A DNA stretch of 64,000 nucleotides from UBA4744 sp963723165 (GCA_963723165.1 CAVRPP010000011.1:62001-126000); one strand, 5' to 3'. Positions 8,894 through 17,510 are shown, counted from the first letter of the stretch. The notes: generated by a model from the sequence alone, not told the origin. Program-made: numbers and translations.

Positions 8894-9697
8894 GTGGACA
8901 TGGAACGTCCCTCCGGCCTCGAGGAAGCTCTCGGGGCTTTGGCTGCCCATCCGGAAGCAACGCTGCTGGCCGGGGGCACCGATCTGATGGTTGAAGTCAA
9001 CTACCACTCCCGCCGACCGGAGCACGTCATTGCCCTCCGGCGGGTCGAAGAGCTGAAAGAGTGGGAGGGACGACGGTTGGGGGCCGGGGTCACCTTCCGC
9101 CGCATCGAATACGGCCCGATTCGGGCACTCGCCCAACTGGCCCGCACTGTCGGATCACCCCAGATCCGGGCTGCAGGCACCATCGGGGGCAACCTCGGAA
9201 CCGGCAGTCCTGCCGGTGATAGCCACCCGTTTCTGGCGGCCTGTGACGCTCACGTTGAGCTGCAGTCTCGACGCGGCACTCGAACGGTGCGCTGGGATGA
9301 CTTTCTCATAGGTGTGAAGCGGACGAGTTGTGCAGATGATGAGTTGATTGCGGCGGTGATCCTCCCTGAGGAACTGCCGGAAAGGCAGGAGTTCGCCAAA
9401 ATCGGGGTCCGGTCGGCCATGGTCATCGCAACCGTTTCTGCCTGCGTCGTCGTTGATGACAACGGTGACGCCCGGGTTGCACTGGGGGCGGTCGGACCGA
9501 CCGTACTGCGGGCGCGCCGGGCCGAGGAGATGATCAACTCTGAATCGAGCAAGTCGGAGGCGGCCCTGGCCGAATTCGGGCGCCTGGTTTCAGAAGAGGT
9601 GAAGCCGATAACCGACCATCGATCCACCGAGGGATACCGGCGGCATGCCGCCGGGGTGCTGGCGCGCCGCTTGCTCGAAAGGTGTCTGGCAGCATGA
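8894..9697 (+). CDS. Xanthine dehydrogenase family FAD-binding subunit (second system)
   Basis: 267 residues, FAD_binding_5 plus CO_deh_flav_C. It shows TLLAGGTDLMVE (residues about 21-32) for the first FAD loop and GSPQIRAAGTIGGNLGTGSPAGDS (about 86-109) for the second, split here as PQIRAAGTIGGNL and GTGSPAGD. Both are canonical, unlike the shorter paralogue at 1831. The GTG start at 8894 follows an AGGAAAGG ribosome site (8880-8887), and a TAGGTT hexamer at 8863-8868 could be its -10. The stop overlaps the Fe-S subunit start (ATGA, 9694). The three-gene FAD, Fe-S, Mo order resembles purine-degrading xanthine dehydrogenases such as the B. subtilis puc set. Confidence 0.92.
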   Translation: MDMERPSGLEEALGALAAHPEATLLAGGTDLMVEVNYHSRRPEHVIALRRVEELKEWEGRRLGAGVTFRRIEYGPIRALAQLARTVGSPQIRAAGTIGGNLGTGSPAGDSHPFLAACDAHVELQSRRGTRTVRWDDFLIGVKRTSCADDELIAAVILPEELPERQEFAKIGVRSAMVIATVSACVVVDDNGDARVALGAVGPTVLRARRAEEMINSESSKSEAALAEFGRLVSEEVKPITDHRSTEGYRRHAAGVLARRLLERCLAA

Positions 9698-10158
9698 ACA
9701 TCACACTCGTAATCAATGGTGAGGAACGCGAAGCGGCCGTTCACGGTCCCGAAAGCCTGCTTTTCGTTCTCCGCGAACGTCTCGGTCTGCTGGGAGCGAA
9801 GGACGCATGCTTGCAGGGTGAGTGCGGGTCGTGCACCGTGCTGCTGGACGGCCAGCCGGTGTGTTCCTGCCTGGTGATGGCGGGGGATGCAGCCGGGTCC
9901 GAGGTGCTGACCGTTGAGGGGCTCGGCACCGAAGACGAGCTTCATCCGGTTCAGCAAGCCTTCGTCGATCAGGGCGCCGTGCAATGCGGGTTTTGTACCC
10001 CCGGCTTCCTCCTAACGACCGTGCACCTACTCGAGCACAATCCCGCCCCGACGACCGACGAGATCCGGGAGGCGCTATCCGGAAACATCTGTCGGTGCAC
10101 CGGCTACGGAGCCATTTTGCGAGCAGTGGAATCGCTGGCGGGGGAGGGAAGCTCATGA
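9694..10158 (+). CDS. Xanthine dehydrogenase family 2Fe-2S subunit (second system)
   Basis: 154 residues starting at the ATG that overlaps the FAD-subunit stop. An upstream in-frame GTG at 9682 is less likely. It carries both 2Fe-2S motifs intact: DACLQGECGSCTVLLDG with PVCSC for the plant-ferredoxin-type cluster (about residues 36-66), and QCGFCTPG plus GNICRCTGY for the helical-domain cluster (about 100-140). It relays electrons from the Mo cofactor to FAD. It is the only intact 2Fe-2S hydroxylase subunit in the window, so it could in principle also serve the first system, whose own ferredoxin domain has no cysteines. The stop overlaps the Mo-subunit start (ATGA, 10155). Confidence 0.94.
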   Translation: MNITLVINGEEREAAVHGPESLLFVLRERLGLLGAKDACLQGECGSCTVLLDGQPVCSCLVMAGDAAGSEVLTVEGLGTEDELHPVQQAFVDQGAVQCGFCTPGFLLTTVHLLEHNPAPTTDEIREALSGNICRCTGYGAILRAVESLAGEGSS

Positions 10159-12371
10159 CCTCGACTACGGAGACCAGAATTCAAGGAGGCATCGGCCAAT
10201 CGGTCGTTCGTCCGGACGGAATCCCCAAGGTGCAGGGCGATTTTGCCTACGCCTCCGACCTCCAGGACGGAGCGATGCTGTGGGGGGCCACCCGGCGTTC
10301 GCCGCACAGCCATGCCCGCATAACCCGAATCGACATTGCCCCGGCGCTCGCCATCTCTGGCGTTTTCGCGGTGTTGGCCCACGAGGATGTTCCCGGACGG
10401 CCGACGGTGGGCCAAATCAACCCTGATCGACCGGTCCTGGCCGGTGATGAAGTCCGCTACTGGGGACAACCAATAGCCGTGACTGCGGCGGAGGATATTG
10501 AGACCGCCCGCCGGGCGGCGGCCGCAATCATCGTCGAGTACGAGTTGCTCGATCCGCTGACCGACCTGGTCGACGCTCAGGAGCAAGGTGAGGTTTTCCG
10601 TCATGTGCGATCGCAACGAGGCGATCTCGACAGGCACGGGAACGTAGTGATCGAGGGTTACTACGAGATGGGCACCCAGGATCAGGCGGCCCTGGGAACC
10701 GAAGCCGGCATTGCCTTTCCGGACACCGAGGGTGGGGTAGACCTATTTGCCCCATCGCAGTGGATTCATGAAGACCACGGCCAGATTGTTGCCAGTCTCG
10801 GTTTGCGCGATGACCAGGTGCGGGTGCATCCGGCCGGCGTCGGCGGAGCTTTTGGATCGCGTGAGGACCTGAGCCTGCAAGTCCACCTGTGCATGCTGGC
10901 TCTCCACACGGGGCGGCCGGTGCGAATGGTCTACGACCGTCAGGAGAGCTTCGCCGGACACGTGCACCGTCATGCCGCCCGAATGTGGTATCGCCACGAG
11001 GCTGACGCTGAGGGAAACCTGGTCCGGGTCGAGGCGAAACTGCTTCTGGACGGGGGCGCCTACACCGAGACCTCGCCTGCTGTGATCGCCAACGCCGTGT
11101 ACTTCGCGCTCGGCCCCTACCGCTGCCCAACCGTGGTCATAGATGGCTATGCCGTGCGGACGAACAACCCGCCGTCCGGTGCCATGCGAGGTTTCGGAGC
11201 CGTACAGACCTGCTTCGCTCACGAAGCGCAAATGGACCGGCTGGCTGCCGAGCTGGGAATGGACCCACTTGAGCTCCGTCTCAAGAACGCGTTGCGACGC
11301 GGCGACCAGCTGCCAACCAGCGGACAGGTCATTACAGAGCCGCTCCCCACCGTCGAGGTCATCGAAGCCCTACGGGCGCTGCCTGCCCCGACCGCTGAAA
11401 TCGTGGACGATCCGCGCCACCTCCCCGGTGGCACGGGTCTCACGACAACGGCCGACCGGGTCTTGCGCGGTGTCGGCTATGCGGTCGGCCTCAAGAATCT
11501 CGCCTTTGCCGAGGCATTCGACGATTACGCCGAAGCCCGGGTGGTGCTAACTCCGCAGGGAGCCGAGGTCCATACGGCGGCGATCGAGGTGGGACAGGGC
11601 ATGGTCACGGTACTTCAGCAGATAGCACGCTCCGTTCTCGGTACCGAGCATGTGGCGGTTCTCTTTGATGACACGTCGATGATCGGTTCGGCCGGGTCAA
11701 CGTCGGCATCGCGTCAAACGCAAATGGCCGGTGGAGCGGTATACGCGGCGGCGATAGCGGTCCGGGCTGCTGCCCTGCAACGGGGTGCCGGCGATGACCT
11801 GGACGCTTCCGGGGTCTGGCGCGATGGGAGTCTCGTGGCGACTATGGAAGAGCTTTGTTCGGCCGGCCCGCTCGACGAGTTGGTGCGATTCCGGCATCCG
11901 GAAACCGAAGAACCGGATGAGAACGGCCAGGGGAACGTTCACGTCGACTTCAGTGTTGCGGCGCACCGGGCGGTGGTCGACGTCGATCCGGAGCTCGGTT
12001 TGGTCCGGGTAGTCAGCGTCGATGCAGCCCAGGATGTGGGAACGGTCCTCAATCCCCAGTCGGTGGTCGGTCAGATCGAGGGCGGGACCATGCAAGGCGT
12101 CGGTTTGGCCGTTATGGAGGAATTGATCTTCGATCGAGGGATCGTCCGCAACGCCAACTTCACCGACTACCTCCTGCCGACCTTTCTCGATGCACCACCG
12201 GTTGTACCGATCCTGATCGAGGAGCCTGGGAGTTGGGGGCCGTTCGGCGCCAAGGGATTCTCAGAGTTGCCCACGATCAGTTCCGCTCCGGCTGTTGTCG
12301 CCGCCATCCGCGCTGCCACCGGGAAAGCTCTCAACCGGGTTCCCGTTCGGCCGGAGGACATTGCTCTCTAG
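10155..12371 (+). CDS. Xanthine dehydrogenase family molybdopterin-binding subunit (second system)
   Basis: 738 residues from ATG 10155 (ATGA overlap with the Fe-S gene). The open frame extends further upstream, but only as a shadow of the Fe-S gene. Residues 15-110 form the hammerhead domain (VRPDGIPKVQGDFAYASDL, SPHSHARI). Moco contacts follow: VGGAFGSREDL, SGAMRGFGAVQTCF, and the C-terminal GPFGAKGFSELPTISSAP with the catalytic Glu. It most resembles the PucD/XdhD type that oxidises hypoxanthine and xanthine. An 8-oxoguanine deaminase and an adenine deaminase next door would supply urate and hypoxanthine respectively, which supports a purine role (inference). The stop shares a 4-bp CTAG with the convergent deaminase gene. 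Confidence 0.92.
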   Translation: MTSTTETRIQGGIGQSVVRPDGIPKVQGDFAYASDLQDGAMLWGATRRSPHSHARITRIDIAPALAISGVFAVLAHEDVPGRPTVGQINPDRPVLAGDEVRYWGQPIAVTAAEDIETARRAAAAIIVEYELLDPLTDLVDAQEQGEVFRHVRSQRGDLDRHGNVVIEGYYEMGTQDQAALGTEAGIAFPDTEGGVDLFAPSQWIHEDHGQIVASLGLRDDQVRVHPAGVGGAFGSREDLSLQVHLCMLALHTGRPVRMVYDRQESFAGHVHRHAARMWYRHEADAEGNLVRVEAKLLLDGGAYTETSPAVIANAVYFALGPYRCPTVVIDGYAVRTNNPPSGAMRGFGAVQTCFAHEAQMDRLAAELGMDPLELRLKNALRRGDQLPTSGQVITEPLPTVEVIEALRALPAPTAEIVDDPRHLPGGTGLTTTADRVLRGVGYAVGLKNLAFAEAFDDYAEARVVLTPQGAEVHTAAIEVGQGMVTVLQQIARSVLGTEHVAVLFDDTSMIGSAGSTSASRQTQMAGGAVYAAAIAVRAAALQRGAGDDLDASGVWRDGSLVATMEELCSAGPLDELVRFRHPETEEPDENGQGNVHVDFSVAAHRAVVDVDPELGLVRVVSVDAAQDVGTVLNPQSVVGQIEGGTMQGVGLAVMEELIFDRGIVRNANFTDYLLPTFLDAPPVVPILIEEPGSWGPFGAKGFSELPTISSAPAVVAAIRAATGKALNRVPVRPEDIAL

Positions 12372-13738
12372 CCGCCGATGAGTCGCTGCGAGGCACGGTT
12401 GTGGTCCTCGAGCAGTGCCTCTAGCTCGACGGTCACCGGCCTTCCGTTGCGGATAACCGGGGCACCGTGCACATAGGTATGGAGAGCGGGAACAGGCGCG
12501 CACAACAGCAGAGCGGCAACCGGATCGTGAAGGGCGCCCGCAAACTCTATGCGATTGAGGTCAAATGTGGCGAAGTCGGCCACCTTGCCGGGGACTAGAG
12601 CTCCGAGGTCGTCTCGACCGAGCACTGCCGCTCCGCCCAGCGTGGCCATCTCCAGGGCGGTGCGGACGCTCATCTGTGCCTGCTCTTCAGCATGAATCAA
12701 ACCGGGTGAAGCAGCTACTCGCGCCAACAGCATGGCTTGGCGGGCTTCACCCAGCAGAGTTCCTCCGTCGTTGCTGGCAGACCCGTCGACCCCGAGTCCG
12801 GTAGCAACCCCGGCCGCCAGGTAATCCGCCACCGGAGCGATTCCGGAGCCGAGCCGCATGTTCGAAGAAGGACAGTGGGCAACGCCGCTACCGGTCCGGG
12901 CCATCCACTCAACGCCGCCTTCACCGGGGTGAACTGCATGGGCGAACCAGACGTCGGGCCCGGCCCAATCGAGGTCTTCGGCATACTGAAGAGGCGGGGC
13001 GCCGAATTCCCGAAGACAGAAATCTTCTTCGTCCTTGGTTTCGGCAAGATGTGTGTGCAGCCTGACCCCGTGACGGCGGGCCAGGGCGGCGCTTTCGCGC
13101 ATCACCTCCGGAGTGACCGAGAACGGCGAACACGGAGCCAGCACGATTCGCGTCAGCGCCCCGGGGGACGAATCGTGGTGGGCGAGAATGAGCCGCTCGG
13201 ATTCCGCCAGGATCGCCTCAGCCGACTCAACCACGGAATCGGGCGGCAGCCCACCCTGACTTTGCCCGAGACTCATCGACCCGTGTGCCGCGTGGAATCG
13301 CATACCCAGCTCGCGAGCCGGTTCGATGGCATCTTCGAGTCTCGAACCGTTCGGGAACAGGTAGAGATGATCTGAAGAGGTGGTACATCCGGACAATGCC
13401 AGCTCGACCAGGGCCGTCTTCGTCGAAACGCGGATGTCGTCCGGCGTCAACCGGGCCCAGATCGGATACAACGTGGTCAGCCACTCGAACAATGGAGCGC
13501 TCTGTGCGATTGCTCTGGTCAGGGTCTGATAGAAGTGGTGGTGGGTGTTGATCAGTCCGGGGATCACGATCTGGTCGGTGAGGTCTAGGACATCATCTGC
13601 GGTGGCCGGAAGAGACCCGGAAGGACCAACCTGTTCGATCCACCCATCGCGGGCGAAAAACCCTCCGCCGGTGAGCTCGTCGCGGTTCTCATTCATGGTC
13701 ACCAACATCGATGCGTTCTTCACCAAGAGGGTTGCCAC
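12368..13738 (-). CDS. 8-Oxoguanine deaminase (amidohydrolase)
   Basis: 456-residue amidohydrolase-superfamily enzyme. Metal ligands are visible in GLINTHHHFYQTL (residues about 56-68), HTHLAE (about 228), FAHAVH (about 265) and LGVDGSASND (about 317). The segments GCTTSSDHLYLFPNG and HAAHGSMSLGQSQGGLPPD are typical of the 8-oxoguanine deaminase / hydroxyatrazine hydrolase group. It should convert 8-oxoguanine to urate and ammonia in the cytosol. The GTG start has a good GGAGG ribosome site (13745-13749 on the opposite strand). It is divergent from the adenine deaminase and convergent, with a CTAG overlap, to the Mo subunit. Related amidohydrolases act on triazines or guanine, so substrate identity rests on family resemblance plus the purine context. 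Confidence 0.85.
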   Translation of the reverse strand: MATLLVKNASMLVTMNENRDELTGGGFFARDGWIEQVGPSGSLPATADDVLDLTDQIVIPGLINTHHHFYQTLTRAIAQSAPLFEWLTTLYPIWARLTPDDIRVSTKTALVELALSGCTTSSDHLYLFPNGSRLEDAIEPARELGMRFHAAHGSMSLGQSQGGLPPDSVVESAEAILAESERLILAHHDSSPGALTRIVLAPCSPFSVTPEVMRESAALARRHGVRLHTHLAETKDEEDFCLREFGAPPLQYAEDLDWAGPDVWFAHAVHPGEGGVEWMARTGSGVAHCPSSNMRLGSGIAPVADYLAAGVATGLGVDGSASNDGGTLLGEARQAMLLARVAASPGLIHAEEQAQMSVRTALEMATLGGAAVLGRDDLGALVPGKVADFATFDLNRIEFAGALHDPVAALLLCAPVPALHTYVHGAPVIRNGRPVTVELEALLEDHNRASQRLIGG

Positions 13739-13798
13739 CTACGTCCTCCGTTTCTTGCTCCTGGGGGGGAAAGCTAGTGCCCCGTCGCCGGCCTCGGG

Positions 13799-13818
13799 CC
13801 TTTGGGCCAAGCCAAAGG
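13799..13818 (+). promoter_or_regulatory. Inverted repeat between the divergent purine deaminase genes
   Basis: CCTTTGG and CCAAAGG pair around a 6-nt loop (GCCAAG). The element lies in the 150-bp gap between the 8-oxoguanine deaminase start (13738, minus) and the adenine deaminase start (13889, plus). It could be an operator shared by both genes or a hairpin in the leader of the plus-strand gene. No T-run follows, so a terminator is unlikely. Confidence 0.35.
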
Positions 13819-13888
13819 ACTAATGCCCCTGCGCGAGTTCGCGGATCGCGCCATAGAGTTGTGTGAACGCCCCTGCGAGGAAGTGGGA

Positions 13889-14896
13889 ATGGAAGCCTTC
13901 ATCCGCGGTCTACCCAAGGCCGAACTTCATGTCCACATAGAGGGAACACTCGAACCGGAGATGATGTTCGACCTTGCCCGCCGCAATGAAGTACCGCTGC
14001 GGTTTGCGTCCGTGGAAGAAGTGAAGGCGGCCTACGAGTTCACGGATCTCCAGTCGTTTCTTGACATCTACTACGAAGGCGCCGCGGTGCTGTTGACGGA
14101 ACAAGACTTCTTTGATCTCACCTACGCGTACCTGGAGCGGGCGGCCACCGATGGTGTCCGACGCGCTGAGATCTTCTTTGATCCCCAAACCCACACCGAA
14201 CGCGGGGTGCCTTTCGGAACGGTCATCACCGGCATCAACCGGGCATTCGAGGAGGGAAGGTCAGAGTTAGGAATCTCGTGTGCAGCAATCATGTGCTTCC
14301 TGCGCCACCTGAGCCCCGAGTCGGCCCTCGAGACCCTGGAGGATGCCCTGCCTTTTCGGGATCTGCTGCTCGGAGTTGGTCTGGATTCATCAGAGGTGGG
14401 CAACCCTCCGGAGAGCTTCGAGGCGGTGTTCGCCCAGGCCAGACGGTCCGGGTTGCTGGTGGTTGCGCACGCCGGCGAGGAAGGACCACCGTCTTACGTA
14501 TGGGCTGCCCTCGATAGGCTGCATGCCCGCAGGATTGATCACGGCGTTCGGGCCGAAGAAGACCCCGAGTTGGTGCAGCGCCTGGTTGAGGAACATGTGC
14601 CGCTCACTATGTGTCCGCTGTCCAACGTGAAGCTCAGGGTGTTCGCGACCATGGCCGACCACAATCTGAAGAGGTTGTTGGACGGCGGACTGGTTGTGAC
14701 CATCAACTCGGACGACCCTGCCTACTTCGGCGGCTACGTGGTAGACAACTACGTCGCTGTGGCCGAATCACTCGGTCTGGAACGTTCGGACCTGGTGAAA
14801 CTCGCTCGCAACTCGTTCGAAGCCGCTTTCCTGCGCGTCGAGGATCGTCGGACGTTCCTCGACGAACTCGATCGTTACGTAGAAACGTCCGCATAG
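13889..14896 (+). CDS. Adenine deaminase of the adenosine-deaminase-like family
   Basis: 335 residues. Zinc and catalytic residues are seen in ELHVHIEGTLE (HxH, residues about 10-20), VAHAGEEGPP (His/Glu), IDHGVRA (His) and SDDPAYFGG (Asp). The segments IFFDPQTHTERG and GVGLDSSEVGNPP are typical of the bacterial group whose members deaminate adenine rather than adenosine (PA0148-like), producing hypoxanthine for the neighbouring xanthine dehydrogenase. The start chosen is ATG 13889 because GAGGAAG lies 6 nt upstream and the family begins just before GLPKAELH. An in-frame TTG at 13802 would add 29 unrelated residues. Adenosine as substrate is the alternative. Confidence 0.88.
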   Translation: MEAFIRGLPKAELHVHIEGTLEPEMMFDLARRNEVPLRFASVEEVKAAYEFTDLQSFLDIYYEGAAVLLTEQDFFDLTYAYLERAATDGVRRAEIFFDPQTHTERGVPFGTVITGINRAFEEGRSELGISCAAIMCFLRHLSPESALETLEDALPFRDLLLGVGLDSSEVGNPPESFEAVFAQARRSGLLVVAHAGEEGPPSYVWAALDRLHARRIDHGVRAEEDPELVQRLVEEHVPLTMCPLSNVKLRVFATMADHNLKRLLDGGLVVTINSDDPAYFGGYVVDNYVAVAESLGLERSDLVKLARNSFEAAFLRVEDRRTFLDELDRYVETSA

Positions 14897-14959
14897 CGCC
14901 AGTTCCGATTTCGGACTCCATCCGGCTTCGGTAGCCTGGCCACCCGCCCAGGAGACCAT

Positions 14960-16204
14960 ATGTTCGATCCACAGGATGTTCGCCACCTCTTTCCCGCACT
15001 CGGCCGAACCCAGGATGACAAACCGGTTGCATACCTCGATGGGCCGGGCGGCACCCAGACACCGGGAACAGTGAGTGGCGCCATGGCCGACGTCCTCGAT
15101 CGGGGGATCAGCAATGTCGGCGGCAGCTTCGCCTCGAGCCGGGATGCCGATGAGATAACCGGGTCGGCGCGACAGGCAATTGCCGACCTGATCAACGCAA
15201 CACCAAACGAAGTTGCGTTCGGTCAGAACATGACCAGTCTCACCTTTTCCGTGAGCCGCGCTCTCTCACGGACCTGGAAAGCGGGCGACGAGATTGTGGT
15301 CACCCGGCTCGATCATGACGCCAACATCACTCCGTGGATGATGGCCGCCGCCGAGAGGGACGTCACGGTTCGATGGCTCGATTTCTCACCCGAGCACGGA
15401 CACGATCTCGACTATGCCGCTCTTGACGGTCTGGTAAACGACCGAACCCGGCTCGTGGCTGTAACCCATGCCTCGAACGCCGTGGGGACGGTTGTCGATG
15501 TTGCCCGGGTCGGTGAAGCCGCCAGGTCCGTAGGAGCGCGGCTGTTTGTCGATGCGGTGCACTACGCCCCGCACGGATTGGTTGATGTTGCCGCACTGGG
15601 TTGCGATTTCCTGGTGGCGTCCGCCTACAAGTTCTTTGGACCTCATGCGGGCTTCCTTTTCGGCAGGCACGATCTACTCGCCGAACTGGAGGCATACAAG
15701 GTTCGACCCGCACCGTCTGATCCCCCGGGCAAATGGGAGACGGGCACCCAAAGTTTCGAGAGCCTGGCGGGGGTCGCAGCGGCGGTCGACTATCTGGCTT
15801 CGCTCGGTGGCCCGGGCCGGACCGGTCTCTCTCGTCGAGAAGCGCTGCGGGCGAGCATCGATGCGATCGCTGAGTACGAGCAATCGCTCAGCAAGGCTTT
15901 CTTGTCTGCCGTAGCCGAACGGGACGCCGTCACCCTCCATGGCCCGACAACGCCGGCCAACCGCACGCCGACCTTTGCCGTCGGCATTGCCGGCAGGACT
16001 CCGGTGGACGTTCAGCGGGCACTGGGCGAGAAAGGAATCTTCGTGTGGGCCGGCCACTATTACGCCGTTGAGGTGATGCAGCGGTTGGGCGTTCTCAACT
16101 CGGGTGGCCTGGTGCGAATCGGTTTCGTGCACTACAACACGATGGATGAACTCAACCGGGTGATGACGGCGATCGACGAACTCGGAACCGGCGCCGGGCG
16201 GTAG
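14960..16204 (+). CDS. Cysteine-desulfurase-like aminotransferase class V protein (VC1184 type, no active-site Cys)
   Basis: 414-residue PLP fold-type I protein. The Schiff-base lysine lies in VASAYKFFGPHAGFLFG, and the cofactor-binding region includes THASNAVGTVVDV and LFVDAVHYAPH. Where SufS/CsdA desulfurases have the persulfide-forming Cys, this protein reads GHYYAVEVMQRLG. It ends with NSGGLVRIGFVHYNT. Both are features of the VC1184-like subfamily, so desulfurase activity is doubtful and the reaction is unknown. A Shine-Dalgarno AGGAG (14950-14954) precedes the ATG, with a TAGCCT hexamer (14932-14937) upstream. It lies 63 bp after the adenine deaminase and could act on an amino product of purine breakdown, but that is speculation. 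Confidence 0.85.
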   Translation: MFDPQDVRHLFPALGRTQDDKPVAYLDGPGGTQTPGTVSGAMADVLDRGISNVGGSFASSRDADEITGSARQAIADLINATPNEVAFGQNMTSLTFSVSRALSRTWKAGDEIVVTRLDHDANITPWMMAAAERDVTVRWLDFSPEHGHDLDYAALDGLVNDRTRLVAVTHASNAVGTVVDVARVGEAARSVGARLFVDAVHYAPHGLVDVAALGCDFLVASAYKFFGPHAGFLFGRHDLLAELEAYKVRPAPSDPPGKWETGTQSFESLAGVAAAVDYLASLGGPGRTGLSRREALRASIDAIAEYEQSLSKAFLSAVAERDAVTLHGPTTPANRTPTFAVGIAGRTPVDVQRALGEKGIFVWAGHYYAVEVMQRLGVLNSGGLVRIGFVHYNTMDELNRVMTAIDELGTGAGR

Positions 16205-16209
16205 TCCGT

Positions 16210-16362
16210 TCAGGCGCGCTCTTTACCGATCAAGACGCGTTCTCTGGTCACAATGGAGGGAAGGCTGCGCAGGCGCCGGGCCGCCGCGTCTCTGCCCAGA
16301 TGGAAGTAGTCGATGAGGCTGCGTCGCCGCCGCTCGTGCCTGCCGCGTTTGGCTTCGTTCAT
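16210..16362 (-). CDS. Small basic protein, 50 residues, unknown function
   Basis: ATG 16362 is preceded by AAGGAG at a 10-nt distance, and the frame runs 50 codons to TGA. Composition is extreme: a basic N-terminal block (KRGRHERRRR, residues 5-14) is followed by SLIDYFHLGRDAAARRL, which could form an amphipathic helix, and a basic tail. It may bind nucleic acid or membrane phosphate groups. The ribosome site, clean stop and position in a gap otherwise without genes support it. I do not recognise a family. A longer overlapping frame on the same strand (16223-16441) is less convincing because it has no ribosome site and low-complexity content. Confidence 0.5.
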   Translation of the reverse strand: MNEAKRGRHERRRRSLIDYFHLGRDAAARRLRSLPSIVTRERVLIGKERA

Positions 16363-16542
16363 GTCGCCGGGTCTCCTTACCGCTTAGGTTCAATGTCGGC
16401 CGCAACACCGGCTTTGCTGGAGGGTGGTTGTCCTTGGACACGAAGTGACTAGTGCGCGTCTGGTCCGGCCAGGGTCACCCCACGGCCGTCATAAGGACGC
16501 CGGCAGTCAACGCCAGGTTCGCCGTTCGGGGACCCGCCCGGC

Positions 16543-17502
16543 TCAGGCCGGATGCGTGGAGACGTTCAGGTGACGGTCGAGAATACTCCAGACTTCGGGC
16601 TTGGCCAGTTTGTTCCGGAGCGAAGCGAGGGTCCGTACGAAGGTAGGAACCGCAGCCGCCGGGTCCATGGGATTGGGCCTCATGACCTCGAGAGTCATCG
16701 GGGACGGGCGCAACACCAGGACATCGCACTCCGGCCAGGCAGTCGCAATCGTCTGCAACTCTTGGTCCAGGGCTGTGCGCCCGACCCGATCGAAAACACC
16801 CTCGTAGAAGCGGGCTCCGTCCCGAGGCTCGACGGCGGCCATCGGGGCCAGGATGAGCACCAGATCGAGCGGGTCGTTGTTGCCGAGGACCAGGTCTGCA
16901 TGGGTGCCGGAGACAACACCTCCATCCACGTAGTGGCGTCCGTCGATCTCGTAGGGACTGAACACGACCGGCACGGCCGATGAGGCGGCGACGGCGTCCT
17001 TGAGCGACACATCGGGTGCGCTCTCCGTCCCGAATGCGACCCGGTGTCCGCCGGCGATGTCGTAGGCGACGATGACGGTGGCCCGTTCAGGCCAGCGACC
17101 GGAGATCTCACCGGTTTGCTCTTCAACCCAGTCGGCGATTCCGCCGGCATGGTGAATAGCAGGACTGCCCAGCAGCATCGTTACGCCCGGCTTGCGAAGG
17201 CTGGGGAGCAATCCCCGCCGGACCCATCGAACGATTCCGGCGGGTCGCTGGCGTTGGTAGATCTGGTTGTTGATGCGCTCTGCTACCTGCTCCCGTCCCT
17301 CGTGGGGTCGTACGATCGAATCGATGCTGAGATCACCGGCGCGCACGGTGGACGCCACAAAGGAACCGGCCGACGTTCCGACGATCACTTCGGCTTCATT
17401 CGGATGCCAGCCGGTTGCCATGTTTATGGCCAGCAGGGCGGCGAGATGGTAGGAGGCTCCGGTGATACCGCCACCGCCAAGAACGAGACCAACTCTGCTC
17501 AC
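16543..17502 (-). CDS. Patatin-like phospholipase family protein
   Basis: 319 residues. The oxyanion-hole motif LGGGGITG (residues about 8-15), the nucleophile elbow VGTSAGS (about 42-48, GxSxG) and the DGG of the catalytic dyad (HYVDGGVVSG, about 192-201) are all present and in order, so the serine hydrolase should be active on phospholipid or another acyl ester. No signal peptide or transmembrane segment is visible, so it is probably cytosolic or membrane-peripheral. The GTG start lies 8 nt downstream of a TAACCT -10 on the minus strand without a ribosome site, so it is probably leaderless. It is divergent from mshD across only 43 bp. Confidence 0.9.
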   Translation of the reverse strand: MSRVGLVLGGGGITGASYHLAALLAINMATGWHPNEAEVIVGTSAGSFVASTVRAGDLSIDSIVRPHEGREQVAERINNQIYQRQRPAGIVRWVRRGLLPSLRKPGVTMLLGSPAIHHAGGIADWVEEQTGEISGRWPERATVIVAYDIAGGHRVAFGTESAPDVSLKDAVAASSAVPVVFSPYEIDGRHYVDGGVVSGTHADLVLGNNDPLDLVLILAPMAAVEPRDGARFYEGVFDRVGRTALDQELQTIATAWPECDVLVLRPSPMTLEVMRPNPMDPAAAVPTFVRTLASLRNKLAKPEVWSILDRHLNVSTHPA

Positions 17503-17510
17503 GGATCGTC

